A stretch of DNA of 64,000 bases from an uncultured Coriobacteriales bacterium (lineage in GTDB: Bacteria > Actinomycetota > Coriobacteriia > Coriobacteriales > QAMH01). How positions within the stretch are numbered: the stretch's first letter is position 1; every line of letters begins with the position of its first letter. The notes under the pieces were generated by a model. It did not search any database and was not told the origin of the DNA. It worked only from the letters and a program-made list of their open reading frames with translations. A program made the position numbers and the translations under genes. The stretch spans positions 62,001 to 126,000 of the forward strand of contig CAKUES010000005.1 of the NCBI GenBank assembly GCA_934646835.1, given 5' to 3'. Positions 39,266 through 47,996 of this stretch are shown here, one piece after another.

Positions 39266-39367
39266 AGCGTTAACGCTCCTTTGCTCGCAGAGATACCCGA
39301 CGATTCTAGCACCAGCATGTTGCCAGTCGTTTACACCCAGGGCAGCGGCGCATCTGTGCCCGTAAAT

Positions 39368-39397
39368 GAAGAAAGCTCCCTTCCGGGAGCTTTCTTG
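39368..39397 (-). terminator. Terminator of the rplU-rpmA operon
   Basis: GAAAGCTCCC / GGGAGCTTTC stem with a 4-base loop (39371-39394), 20 bases after the rpmA stop; on the minus strand followed by TTCATTT. Confidence 0.75.
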
Positions 39398-39416
39398 CTT
39401 GCTATGTCGCTGAGGC

Positions 39417-39671
39417 TTAGGCCTCTGCAGGAATAACGTGAACCCTGCGCTTGTCGCCCTTGGTGTACTTAACGGTACCGTCAGCCAGTGCGAACAGGGT
39501 GTCGTCCTTGCCACGGCCAACGTTCTCACCGGGGTGGAAGTGGGTGCCGTGCTGACGGACGAGGATCATGCCAGTGCGGACAGTCTCACCAGCGAACTTC
39601 TTGCAACCCAGGCGCTGTGCGCGGGAGTCGCGACCGTTACGGGTGGAGCCCAGACCTTTTTTATGTGCCAT
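39417..39671 (-). CDS. rpmA: 50S ribosomal protein L27
   Basis: 84 residues. It begins [20 protein letters not shown] and contains [20 protein letters not shown] and [17 protein letters not shown], all diagnostic of L27. No N-terminal cleavable extension is present. GGGAGG precedes ATG 39671. It contributes to the peptidyl-transferase region. It is the second gene of the rplU-rpmA operon; obgE, often third, is missing here and glmS follows. Confidence 0.97.
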   Translation of the reverse strand: MAHKKGLGSTRNGRDSRAQRLGCKKFAGETVRTGMILVRQHGTHFHPGENVGRGKDDTLFALADGTVKYTKGDKRRVHVIPAEA

Positions 39672-39691
39672 TCTCTTACGCCTCCCTTAGC

Positions 39692-40204
39692 TTAAGCGTT
39701 CTGAATGAGCTCGATGATCTCAGCCTTGCGAGCGGAGGAAGGAACCTTGATGTCCTTCTCAGCTGCGTAAGCCTTGAGCTCGGCAACAGTCATCTTGGAC
39801 AGGTCCTTAGCAGCGGACTCCTCTGCGGGGGCCTCTGCCTTGGTCTCAACGGGAGCCTCGGCCTTAGCGGGCTTTGCAGCCTTGGGCTCGGCCTTGACGC
39901 CTGCAACCTCGGTGATGACGATCTTGGTGAGGTTCTGGCGATGGCCACGGAGCTTCTTGTAGCCCTTGCGCTTCTTGAACTTGAAGATGATAGCCTTGGG
40001 GCCCTTGTGCTGATCAACGATCTCTGCGGTGACATTGGTCTTTGCGAGAGCGTCTGCGTCGGTGACGACCTCAGTGCCGTTGTTCAGGAAGAGAACGGGG
40101 AGCTGGATCTGAGTGCCAGCCTCGCCCTCGAGCTTCTCAACGTCGATGACGTCGCCCGGCTTGACGGTGTACTGCTTGCCACCGGTTTTAATGATTGCGT
40201 ACAT
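39692..40204 (-). CDS. rplU: 50S ribosomal protein L21 with C-terminal SAP/Rho-N-like domain
   Basis: 170 residues from ATG 40204. Residues 1-~103 are L21: MYAIIKTGGKQYTVKPGDVI, IFKFKKRKGYKKLRGHRQNLT. Typical L21 ends there. The extra ~65 residues comprise an Ala/Lys/Pro/Glu linker (104-136) and a helix-turn-helix-like unit, LSKMTVAELKAYAAEKDIKV and ARKAEIIELIQNA (about 135-169), matching the pattern of SAP/HeH/Rho-N nucleic-acid binding domains. The tail could contact rRNA or other nucleic acid. Cotranscribed with rpmA. Confidence 0.95.
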   Translation of the reverse strand: MYAIIKTGGKQYTVKPGDVIDVEKLEGEAGTQIQLPVLFLNNGTEVVTDADALAKTNVTAEIVDQHKGPKAIIFKFKKRKGYKKLRGHRQNLTKIVITEVAGVKAEPKAAKPAKAEAPVETKAEAPAEESAAKDLSKMTVAELKAYAAEKDIKVPSSARKAEIIELIQNA

Positions 40205-40298
40205 TCTGGTTTTGCCTTTCAACTAATACCCGAATTGCGCTACTGCACTAATTGCACGTGAGGGAATTACGCGAAACCAGTAACAGACGCGACATCGA

Positions 40299-40327
40299 AT
40301 GATAACAAACTCTGAGTCTCCTTACAA
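40299..40327 (-). promoter_or_regulatory. Promoter of rplU-rpmA
   Basis: Minus-strand TTGTAA, 17-base spacer, TATCAT: a good sigma-70-type match. It leaves a ~90-base 5' leader before rplU; the leader (40205-40298) contains no evident gene and could hold regulatory structure, which I could not identify. Confidence 0.6.
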
Positions 40328-40429
40328 TCCCCCATCTAAGGTTTTTGTAAAGACACGGCTCCGGGTGGAGCGCATTGCCAAAAGCCCTCCCCCAGCGGGA
40401 CAAGGCTGCGGGCAAGCGGCGCCTCGCGC

Positions 40430-41119
40430 CTACTCCCCTGCCAACTCGACGCGGGCCAGATAGGAGACGCGGGACTGCTTGCCCTCCTCCATCAGCGCCA
40501 GTGCGCCCTCGATGTAGCGGTCCGGACGCAGCGAGGATCCCTGGTTTTGGGCCAGAGTCTTGAAGCGCACGAGAGTCTCGTCGCCCTGTTCCTCAAAGAC
40601 AGGACCCTCGACCAAGCGCCCCTCGAGGGCAACCTGTTTGACCTCCATCTGACCGCGGCGCTTCTTGGACTTGCGCTCGATCTCGATGTAGCCGCGCTCG
40701 CCAAGCGCCGCAAAAGCCGCACGTACGTCCTCGATGGGCGCACCCTCGAGGCGTGCCTCCCAGCTGCTCACCGGGAAGGCGACCGTCACCGCGTCGGCGC
40801 GTACATCGATGTATTCACAGGCCGCCGGCGCGAGGTCGCTCACACTGGCGGCGATCATGCGCTCGAGAGCCTCCTCCGGGTTGACGTACTCGCGCAGGCG
40901 CAGGTCCAAATACTCGCCCTGGCCAGCCGCACCGCAGGGCAGCGCTGGTCCAAAGCTCACCTTCATGTGAGGGTTGAAGCCCTCGGTCACCGCATAGGGC
41001 AGCTGGGCGCGGCGGATGATGCGCTCCATGCTGCGGATCGTCTCGAGATGTGACAGAAACGCCAAGCGGCCCTGCTTGACGTACTTGATACGCATCAAGA
41101 AGCCCATGTTCTCGCTCAC
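40430..41119 (-). CDS. DUF2344/TIGR03936-family protein, partner of the radical-SAM protein
   Basis: 229 residues from GTG 41119 (GTGA overlap with the TGA of the radical-SAM gene; AAGGAG 6 bases upstream). Segments MRIKYVKQGRLAFLSHLETI, YAVTEGFNPHMKVSFGPALP and a later RDLAPAACEY-like region match the DUF2344 family. Such proteins are encoded next to, or fused with, TIGR03960 radical-SAM proteins in actinobacteria and clostridia. The joint function is not settled; proximity to rplU/rpmA suggests RNA or ribosome modification. Confidence 0.88.
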   Translation of the reverse strand: MSENMGFLMRIKYVKQGRLAFLSHLETIRSMERIIRRAQLPYAVTEGFNPHMKVSFGPALPCGAAGQGEYLDLRLREYVNPEEALERMIAASVSDLAPAACEYIDVRADAVTVAFPVSSWEARLEGAPIEDVRAAFAALGERGYIEIERKSKKRRGQMEVKQVALEGRLVEGPVFEEQGDETLVRFKTLAQNQGSSLRPDRYIEGALALMEEGKQSRVSYLARVELAGE

Positions 41120-43017
41120 AGCACACGCTCCTTCTCCGTCATCGTCTTCACCGGCAGATCCTGACACACACCGCAGGCGGTGCAAGGACCAAAGCTGCAG
41201 TCGGGCGTGGTCTTGCCCATCTGCGCCAAGTGGCGCTCCCTCAAGAGGAAGCGCTCGGTCACGCCACAGCTGACGTGGTTCCAAGGCAGCGCCTCGCCTT
41301 CCTCGAAGGTGCGCGTTGCAGCCTCGAAGATGCCGATGCCGGTCTCCTTAGAGGCAGCCTCCCAAGCGCTGAAGTCGAATTGCTCGCTCCATGCGTCGAA
41401 ACGGGCACCGTGGCGCCACGCGGACTCGATAAGCGCGCCACACTCGCGGCCGCCACGCGCCAAGATGGCCTCCATGTAGGAGGTCTGGCTGTCGTGGTAG
41501 TGCAAATCGACGCCCTTGCGCGGCATGCTGTCACGCAGGACCTGGATACGGTGCTCGATCTGCTCGAGGGAGATCTGACCATCCCACTGGAAAGGCGTGC
41601 AAGGCTTGGGGATGAACAGCGCGACGCTTGCGCTCATGCGCACGTTGCCACGCTGGTCGTCGGGCACGGAGTCCTTGGCGGCAGCGTAAAGACGGCGGCA
41701 CAAGTCGCCGATTCCCGCCACGTCCTCGTCGGTCTCGCCGGGCAAGCCGGTCATGAAGTAGAGCTTGCAGCGGCGCCAACCGGCAGAAAACGCGCTGGTC
41801 ACAGCGTTGAAGATCTGCTCCTCCGTGACGCCCTTGTTGATGATGTCGCGCAGGCGCTGGGTGCCAGCCTCCGGGGCAAGGGTCAGTCCCGGCTTGCGCT
41901 CGCCGGCAACCAAGGTGGCGAGCTCGATGCCAAAGGCGTCGACGCGCTGGCTCGGCAGGCTGATGCCGATGCCGCGGCCGCGGTACTGGTTGTTGATGCG
42001 GCGGACCATGTCCATGATGCAGCTGTGGTCAGTGGACGACAGGCTCGTGAGGCTCACTTCGTCGTAGCCCGTGAGCGCCATGCCGTCGCTTACAGCAGAC
42101 ACGATGGGGTCGACGTTGCGCTCGCGCACAGGGCGGTAGATCATGCCCGCCTGGCAGAAGCGGCAACCGCGGGCGCAGCCGCGCAGGACCTCGACAGCGA
42201 GCCTGTCGTGGACGAGCTCCTGGTACGGGACGATAGGACGCGGCAGGGGCTTCGTGGTGTTGAAGTCCGCGATCACGCGCTTGTGGACGATCTGGGGAAT
42301 GCCTTCCTCGACAGGCGCGTAGCAAGTGCAGATGGTGTCGCGCACGCCCTCGAGCGGCGTCGCGAGCTCCTCAGCCGTCTTCTCGCGGTACATACTCGGC
42401 ACGTACATGCCCTCGATCTTGGCAAGCTCGCGCAAGATCTCCGCACGCGTGGCACCTGCATCGCGCATCTCGCGGTGCTTGAGGGCGACCTCGCGGTCGA
42501 AGCCCTCGCCCTCGCCGATGAAGAAGGCGTCGAAGAAGCGCGCATAGGGCTCGGGGTTGTAAGCGCACGGGCCACCGCCAAAGACGATGGGGTCGTCTTC
42601 GCCGCGCTCTGCCGCGCACAGGGGGATGCCGCCGAGGTCGAGACACTCGAGGATGTTGGTCGCCGCCATCTCATGGGGCAGCGTGAAGCCGACGAAGTCG
42701 AACTCGGACAGCGGGGCGAAGCTCTCAAGCGAGCACATGGGGAGCTCCTCGGCGCGCATGAGCTCGATCATGTCGACCCAAGGCAGGTAGGCACGCTCGC
42801 AGAAGATGTGCTCGTCGCTGTTGAGGTCGTCGTAGAGGATGGCGATGGCCTGGTTGGCCTGGCCGATCTCATAGGTATCCGGGTAGATGAGCACGGCATG
42901 GTAGTCCGCCTGTGCCTTGTCGGCAGGATCGACGGCGCCGTACTCGCGCCCCAGGTAGCGCGAGGGCTTCTCGACCCTTCCCAGCAGCGGCGCGTAGCGC
43001 GGCCACAGATCTGTCAT
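41116..43017 (-). CDS. B12-binding-like radical SAM protein (TIGR03960 family)
   Basis: 633 residues; AAAGGAG precedes ATG 43017. The N-terminal ~200 residues look like a B12-binding-type fold (VLIYPDTYEIGQANQAIAIL). The radical-SAM [4Fe-4S] motif is CARGCRFCQ near residue 279, followed by SLTSLSSTDHSCI and GLTLAPEAGTQRLRDIINKG. A second Cys cluster, CSFGPCTACGVC, lies at the C terminus and may hold another cluster. It overlaps the DUF2344 gene and forms a two-gene unit with it. The substrate is unknown. Confidence 0.88.
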   Translation of the reverse strand: MTDLWPRYAPLLGRVEKPSRYLGREYGAVDPADKAQADYHAVLIYPDTYEIGQANQAIAILYDDLNSDEHIFCERAYLPWVDMIELMRAEELPMCSLESFAPLSEFDFVGFTLPHEMAATNILECLDLGGIPLCAAERGEDDPIVFGGGPCAYNPEPYARFFDAFFIGEGEGFDREVALKHREMRDAGATRAEILRELAKIEGMYVPSMYREKTAEELATPLEGVRDTICTCYAPVEEGIPQIVHKRVIADFNTTKPLPRPIVPYQELVHDRLAVEVLRGCARGCRFCQAGMIYRPVRERNVDPIVSAVSDGMALTGYDEVSLTSLSSTDHSCIMDMVRRINNQYRGRGIGISLPSQRVDAFGIELATLVAGERKPGLTLAPEAGTQRLRDIINKGVTEEQIFNAVTSAFSAGWRRCKLYFMTGLPGETDEDVAGIGDLCRRLYAAAKDSVPDDQRGNVRMSASVALFIPKPCTPFQWDGQISLEQIEHRIQVLRDSMPRKGVDLHYHDSQTSYMEAILARGGRECGALIESAWRHGARFDAWSEQFDFSAWEAASKETGIGIFEAATRTFEEGEALPWNHVSCGVTERFLLRERHLAQMGKTTPDCSFGPCTACGVCQDLPVKTMTEKERVL

Positions 43018-43061
43018 GTTTTCACTCCTTTGTCACTTCCGCCGCAAAGCGGATGGTGGAA

Positions 43062-43156
43062 ATTAGCAAAACCGATGATTGCGTAAAAACCAATGATACG
43101 TAGGGGAGGGACCCTGTCCCTCCCCATAAGCCTTGCTTTAATCAGCGCTTCCCTAG
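43062..43156 (+). mobile_element. MITE-like repeat, copy E (left end altered)
   Basis: From ATTAGCAAAACCGATGATTG to ...TTTAATCAGCGCTTCCCTAG. The core GGGAGGGACCCTGTCCCTCCC equals copies A and F. The left arm carries a short tandem duplication (AAAACCGATGATTGCGTA / AAAACCAATGATACGTA). The final CTAG (43153-43156) contains the TAG stop codon of the DUF697 gene. It fills the gap between the radical-SAM and DUF697 genes. Confidence 0.7.
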
Positions 43157-44133
43157 GCCGTATCCGGCTCGCCAGCGCCGGCAAACTGCTCTTCCGCAGC
43201 GGCAACGGCGACGTCAACGGCATCGCGGATCTTGGAGGCAAGCCCGTTGATGCGGCCGCCCTCCTCGAAGTACTCGACGGCGGCCTTGCCCATGGCAAGG
43301 GTTCCCGTGTAGGCAACAGCGCCCTTGATGCCCCAGCCCAAAGCGGGGACGGCACCGGAAAGCTCGCGTGCAAGAGCCCTGAAGCCAAAGGCCCCCGCAA
43401 CGACGGCGCCGATCTCGAGGATGCGCCCTTGGTCGATGGGCTGGCCGTACACCCCGGCGATCTGCAAGACGAGCTTTGCCTGGTTGAGTGTGATCACCGG
43501 CATGTCCGCGCCGGGCACGATGATGACCAGACCCACGCCGGCGTTTTGCAAGGCGATGCGCTCTGCAAGCTCCATCGACAACGGCATGCGCATAAACGCA
43601 AAGCTCGCGGCAAGCGAGAGCCGCTTAGCCGGCGCATTGACGGCGATCCAGCGGGCAAACCCGTCGAGTGGGCGCTCATCGGCAAAATCCACGTCGACGA
43701 TGTCATCGACCGGGACACCCACCTCTGCCTCGAAAGCCGCCTCGCCCAAGAGCTCTGCGGCTTCCTCCTCGGTCTCGGCGAAGTAGGTCTCCCCTGCCTC
43801 GACGACAACCACCGTGGGGCAGCCCAGGCGACGCGCAGATGCTGCGACCTCGCCCAGGTAAAGGCTCTCGCCTCCCACGACCACGCACAGGTCACAGGGC
43901 ATGGACAGCTGGGCCGTCTTGCCCTCCATGAGCACGGGGCTGACCTGCGCGTTGTCGCCAAGCGGGGCAAACGCCTCGAGGACGGCATCGATCAGGCGGT
44001 CGCTCGCCGTCACGTCGATCACGACGTCGACGTAGGCAAATTGCTCGCGCGCCTCGCTCACGCTCTCGACCGACTCCATCAGCTTCTTGAAGTCGATCGG
44101 CGACTTGGTGCGTTTCTTCGACTTGGCAGCCAT
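43153..44133 (-). CDS. DUF697 (YcjF-like) membrane-associated protein
   Basis: 326 residues from ATG 44133 with GGAGG 8 bases upstream (a GTG three codons earlier overlaps this site). Basic N terminus (MAAKSKKRTKSP), then a region with Rossmann-like LCVVVGGESLYLG and PTVVVVEAGETYF. The C-terminal part (~195-326) matches DUF697: RIALQNAGVGLVIIVPGADM, TLNQAKLVLQIAGVYGQP, hydrophobic GAVVAGAFGFRALARELS. Function unknown. It follows rodA in the elongasome operon, so a link to cell-shape or division is conceivable. Its stop codon coincides with the end of MITE copy E. Confidence 0.8.
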   Translation of the reverse strand: MAAKSKKRTKSPIDFKKLMESVESVSEAREQFAYVDVVIDVTASDRLIDAVLEAFAPLGDNAQVSPVLMEGKTAQLSMPCDLCVVVGGESLYLGEVAASARRLGCPTVVVVEAGETYFAETEEEAAELLGEAAFEAEVGVPVDDIVDVDFADERPLDGFARWIAVNAPAKRLSLAASFAFMRMPLSMELAERIALQNAGVGLVIIVPGADMPVITLNQAKLVLQIAGVYGQPIDQGRILEIGAVVAGAFGFRALARELSGAVPALGWGIKGAVAYTGTLAMGKAAVEYFEEGGRINGLASKIRDAVDVAVAAAEEQFAGAGEPDTA

Positions 44134-44145
44134 GCCCGACACCTC

Positions 44146-45378
44146 CTAAGAGCTCTTGGCCCCGCGTCGCATCCACACGGACATGAGCAGGCCGACGCAG
44201 ACGAAGTTCGTGATCATGAAGGAGCCACCGGAGCTCATGAAGGGCAGCGGGATTCCCGTGATAGGCATGAGACCGATGTCCATGCCGATGTTCTCGATGA
44301 TCTGGAACAGCCACATTCCCATGACACCGCCGACGATGAGCGAGCCGGTGATGTCGGATGCCGCAAAGCCGATGGCAAGCGCCGCCGCAAGCAGCGCAAG
44401 GTACAGCAAGAGCAGCACAACCGACCCAACGAAGCCAAACTGCTCTGCGAACACGCAGAAGATGAAGTCGGTCGCAGACTCCGGCAAAAAGCCGCCGTTG
44501 GACTGCGTCGCGTTGCCCCAGCCCTTGCCTGTGATCTCGCCGCTGCCGATGGCGATCTGCGCCTGCTTGAGGTTGTAGGCGTCGTCGGCGTACTCGGGGT
44601 TGTCCGGGTCCACGAAGACGAGCAGACGACTCATCTGGTACTGCTTGATGAATTGCGTCTCACCACCGGTCCAAGTAGAGACAGCGGAGTTCGCGATCAG
44701 GAGGCCCGCAACGCCCAAGACCGAGACCATGATGGTCACGAGGATCCAACGCGCGCTCGCGCCTCCGATAAAGAGGATGACGAAGCCGATAATCAAGATG
44801 ACCAAGCCGCTGCCCAAGTCCTCCTTGGCCAGCAGGGCAACAGGGATGAGCAGCAAACCGACACACTTGAGGAAGTCCTTGCCGCTGCTGATGTTGCCGT
44901 TGTAGCGCCCCACGTAAGCGGCCATCATGGCGATGACAATGGGCTTTGCGAGCTCAGAGGGCTGGAAGGTGCCCAGGCCCTTGATCGCGATCCAGGAACG
45001 CGCGCCGTTGACCTCGATGCCCAACGGCGTCATCGGCAGCAAGATCAAGAAGACGATCGCGGCCATCAACACCGCGATGACGCCGTTGCCCGCCGTGAGC
45101 CTGCGGTAGTCGAAGAGCCAGACGATGATGCAGGCGACCAAGCCGGCGCCGATGGAGACCATCTGCTTGAAGATGGAGTAGTCGGGATCCGTGAGCGTGA
45201 CGGGGTACAGCGTCACCAGGCCGATAGCCAGCAAGGCGACGAGCACGAGCAACAAGGGGATGTTGATCGCAGAGAGCAATCCCCCCACACCGCCCATCTT
45301 GGGCGCGTTGTGACGCGGAGCAGACGAGCCCGACATCATCGATCGGTTCGCCCTGTTTGAAAACTCGAGAGAGGCCAT
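44146..45378 (-). CDS. rodA: Peptidoglycan glycosyltransferase RodA (SEDS family)
   Basis: 410 residues with about ten membrane spans. SEDS markers include LFDYRRLTAGNGV, WIAIKGLGTFQPSELAKPIV (with GxFxxQPSE-like signature), the catalytic-loop region with KEDLGSGLVILII, and GIPLPFMSSGGSFMITNFV near the C terminus. It polymerises glycan strands for lateral wall growth with the PBP2-type transpeptidase encoded immediately upstream. AAGGA lies just before ATG 45378. Confidence 0.95.
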   Translation of the reverse strand: MASLEFSNRANRSMMSGSSAPRHNAPKMGGVGGLLSAINIPLLLVLVALLAIGLVTLYPVTLTDPDYSIFKQMVSIGAGLVACIIVWLFDYRRLTAGNGVIAVLMAAIVFLILLPMTPLGIEVNGARSWIAIKGLGTFQPSELAKPIVIAMMAAYVGRYNGNISSGKDFLKCVGLLLIPVALLAKEDLGSGLVILIIGFVILFIGGASARWILVTIMVSVLGVAGLLIANSAVSTWTGGETQFIKQYQMSRLLVFVDPDNPEYADDAYNLKQAQIAIGSGEITGKGWGNATQSNGGFLPESATDFIFCVFAEQFGFVGSVVLLLLYLALLAAALAIGFAASDITGSLIVGGVMGMWLFQIIENIGMDIGLMPITGIPLPFMSSGGSFMITNFVCVGLLMSVWMRRGAKSS

Positions 45379-45387
45379 GATCCTTCC

Positions 45388-47415
45388 CTACCTCTCGTGC
45401 GTGGAATGGCCGGACACGTGCTTGGAACTCTTGCCAAGCGCCTTGGCGAGAACGGATCGAACGGCAGGCGCGGCAGACGTCGCACCGGCGCCACCCTGCT
45501 CGATGATGCAGGCGCAGACGTACTTGGGGTCCTTTGCCGGAGCATAGCCGACGTACCAAGCGTAGTTGTCCTTGCCCGCGACCTCACCGGTACCGGTCTT
45601 GCCTGCGGACTTCACGCCCATGCCGGAGAAGACGCTCTTGACAGAGCCCTCGCTCACAACGCCCTCGAAGCCGCTGCGCATGATCTCGATGTTGCTCTCC
45701 TTGAACTTAGGGGAGAAATTGCTGCCGTAGAAGCGCGAGCCGTCGACGACGACCGTCTTGCCGTCCTGCGCCAAGACAGAGTGAAGCAAGACCGGCTTGG
45801 GGATCGTGCCCGTTGCCAAGCCCGCATAACCGCAGGCGATCTGCAGCGGCGTGACGAGCAAGTCGCCCTGGCCGATCATGAGGTTGGTGATGTCACCGGG
45901 CTGCCATGCCTGGCTTTCGGGCGCGTCGCGGTTGTAGGCCTTCTTCCACTCGGGAGTGGGGACGCGCCCCTCTTGCTCGCCGGAAAGCTCCACACCGGTC
46001 AAAGAGCCAAAGCCCCAATCCTGCAGGTACTCCTGGAGGACCGTATCAGAGCCCTTGATGTTGTAGAACTGCTTGCCGATCTCGTAGAAGACGACGTCGC
46101 AGGACTCGACGATGCCGTGGTGGAAGCCGATGTGGCCGTGGCCGTTGAGGTTCCAGCACTTCTGGGGCCACTTCTTGCCAAAGCCCGTCCACGTACCCTT
46201 GCAATCCCAGATCTTGCTACTTGAGGCGAACTTGTGCTCAAGGCCTGCGAGGCCCGTGAAGCCCTTGAAGGTCGACGCCGCCGGGTACAGGCCGGCGATG
46301 CAGCGGTTGGACAGCGGGTAGTCGTTGTCGTCGTCGGTGAGCCACTCCCAGGTGTCTGAGGACACGCCGTCGATGAACTCGGAGGGGTCGTACGTAGGAG
46401 CGCTCGCCATGGCGATGACCTCGCCGTTGGTAGCGTCCAAGCAGACGATGGCACCAGCGCTCGCGTTGGTGTACTTGGCCCTCGCAGCGTCGGAGAACGC
46501 CTTTTGCAGCGCTTCCTCTGCAACCTTCTGCACCTTGCTGTCGATGGTCAGGCGCACGTCGTTGCCGCGGACAGGGTCGATGGAGTCAACCGTGCCGACG
46601 ACCTCGCCAGCTGCGTTGATCTCGACGCGCTTGATGCCGCGGTCTCCCTGCAGATAGCTCTCAAAGGCCTGCTCTGCGCCGTCCTTGCCAACGGTGTCGC
46701 CGCTCTCATAGGAGTGCGAGCCGTTTTGCTTGGAGAGCTCGTCTTGGCTGATGGTTCCCGCATAACCCAGGACATGGGCGGCAAGCGTGCCTTGCGGATA
46801 GGTGCGCACGGTGCGGGCCTCGACCGTCACACCGGGAAAAGCCGTCGGCTTCTCTGCGATGTAGGCGACGGCGCGGTCGCTCACGTCAAGCGCGATAAGG
46901 CGGTCGGCCTGCGCGCCGCTGGAGCTGTCGGCCGCCTTGGCGGCGACGGTCTCGCGCGGGATGCCCAAGACGTTGGACAGGCGGCGGATGACCTTCTTGT
47001 TCGACTGCTCGTCGGCGCTGATGAGCACGGCAAACGAACTGCGGTTTCCGACGAGCTCGACGCCGTTGCGATCGAAGATGCGCCCGCGCGGGGCAACCGT
47101 GGTGTACTCGGTGATGCGGTTCTCCTCGGCCTTGGCCGTGTAGTCGCGGCCGGAGATAACCTGCATGGACCACAGCTTGACGAAGAGCGCACCCAGACCG
47201 ATGCCGGCGACGCCCATGAACTCCAAGAACCTGCGCCTGACGGCGGCGTCGCCGTCGACGCTGCTCTCCGTCGCAGCCATGGTGGAGTTCGTCTTGGTGG
47301 AGTCGAGCTTGAAGACGCTGCCGGGTTTATGACCGCTTCGGACCACGGCAACGATGATGGCGATCGCCGCAATAAAGAGCAAGACGATCAAAGACGCGCG
47401 AACTGCCTCTGTCAT
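45388..47415 (-). CDS. mrdA: Penicillin-binding protein 2 (elongasome transpeptidase)
   Basis: 675 residues; GGGAGGT precedes ATG 47415. An N-terminal membrane anchor (8-26) and a second hydrophobic segment (~70-90) are seen; then the dimerisation domain (APRGRIFDRNGVELVGNRSS) and transpeptidase domain. Active-site motifs: SxxK in AASTFKGF, SxN-equivalent SCDVVFYEIG, and KTGTGEV. It cross-links peptidoglycan with RodA. The unusually long region before the anchor (two hydrophobic stretches separated by ~45 residues) may be a second span. Confidence 0.94.
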   Translation of the reverse strand: MTEAVRASLIVLLFIAAIAIIVAVVRSGHKPGSVFKLDSTKTNSTMAATESSVDGDAAVRRRFLEFMGVAGIGLGALFVKLWSMQVISGRDYTAKAEENRITEYTTVAPRGRIFDRNGVELVGNRSSFAVLISADEQSNKKVIRRLSNVLGIPRETVAAKAADSSSGAQADRLIALDVSDRAVAYIAEKPTAFPGVTVEARTVRTYPQGTLAAHVLGYAGTISQDELSKQNGSHSYESGDTVGKDGAEQAFESYLQGDRGIKRVEINAAGEVVGTVDSIDPVRGNDVRLTIDSKVQKVAEEALQKAFSDAARAKYTNASAGAIVCLDATNGEVIAMASAPTYDPSEFIDGVSSDTWEWLTDDDNDYPLSNRCIAGLYPAASTFKGFTGLAGLEHKFASSSKIWDCKGTWTGFGKKWPQKCWNLNGHGHIGFHHGIVESCDVVFYEIGKQFYNIKGSDTVLQEYLQDWGFGSLTGVELSGEQEGRVPTPEWKKAYNRDAPESQAWQPGDITNLMIGQGDLLVTPLQIACGYAGLATGTIPKPVLLHSVLAQDGKTVVVDGSRFYGSNFSPKFKESNIEIMRSGFEGVVSEGSVKSVFSGMGVKSAGKTGTGEVAGKDNYAWYVGYAPAKDPKYVCACIIEQGGAGATSAAPAVRSVLAKALGKSSKHVSGHSTHER

Positions 47416-47463
47416 GGGCGATTCACCTCCCTTGGATTATGACGTGAAACGCACGGCGTGCCC

Positions 47464-47994
47464 TTATTTGAACATACCGCCGGAATTACCAAAGCGACTG
47501 CCCATCTGCGGAGCCTCGTTCACGATGACGAGACCCATCGTGAGGAGGGCGAGTGCGGCGAGCACTGCGGTGTAGATGCCGCTGGGAAGCGCATAAGTGA
47601 ACATGGTCGAGAAAGCGCCGGCTGCATCCGAGCTGCCAAGCACCGTGACAATGCCGTAAAAGAGCGAGGACACGATGCCAAAGACAAAGCCGACGATGCC
47701 GCCCACAACAGGGGACATGTCCATGGCGCTGCTCAAGAGGCCCACGATGAGCGCGATGACGGTAAAGGACAGCGCCATCGCGCCGATAACACCGTCGCCG
47801 GCAAAATCGTAGAGCAGGCCGAGCAAGAAGCCGGCAGCACCGCCCGCCCCCGCACCGCTGCGCGATGCGATGAGGAGCACAGGAATCAACAGGAAGTTGG
47901 GCTGCGCGCCCATGATGGCGATTACCGGCGCGATGCCGAGCTGAAGCAGGATGCAAACGACGAGCGTGATGATATAAGCAAGCGACTTATCCAT
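47464..47994 (-). CDS. mreD: Rod shape-determining protein MreD
   Basis: 176 residues, five or six membrane spans, little charge. The placement between mreC and mrdA, the size and segments like [20 protein letters not shown] and GFLLGLLYDFAGDG fit MreD. It links the cytoskeletal and synthetic parts of the elongasome. Start ATG 47994 is 3 bases downstream of mreC. Confidence 0.9.
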   Translation of the reverse strand: MDKSLAYIITLVVCILLQLGIAPVIAIMGAQPNFLLIPVLLIASRSGAGAGGAAGFLLGLLYDFAGDGVIGAMALSFTVIALIVGLLSSAMDMSPVVGGIVGFVFGIVSSLFYGIVTVLGSSDAAGAFSTMFTYALPSGIYTAVLAALALLTMGLVIVNEAPQMGSRFGNSGGMFK

Positions 47995-47996
47995 GG

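Noticed and set aside
39266..39367. glmS ribozyme upstream of glmS
   Set aside because: The gap is only ~100 bases with no pseudoknot-like pattern, and the ribozyme is known mainly from Firmicutes.
40205..40298. Ribosomal L21 leader autoregulatory element
   Set aside because: The ~90-base leader has no structure that I could match with confidence to a known L21 leader.
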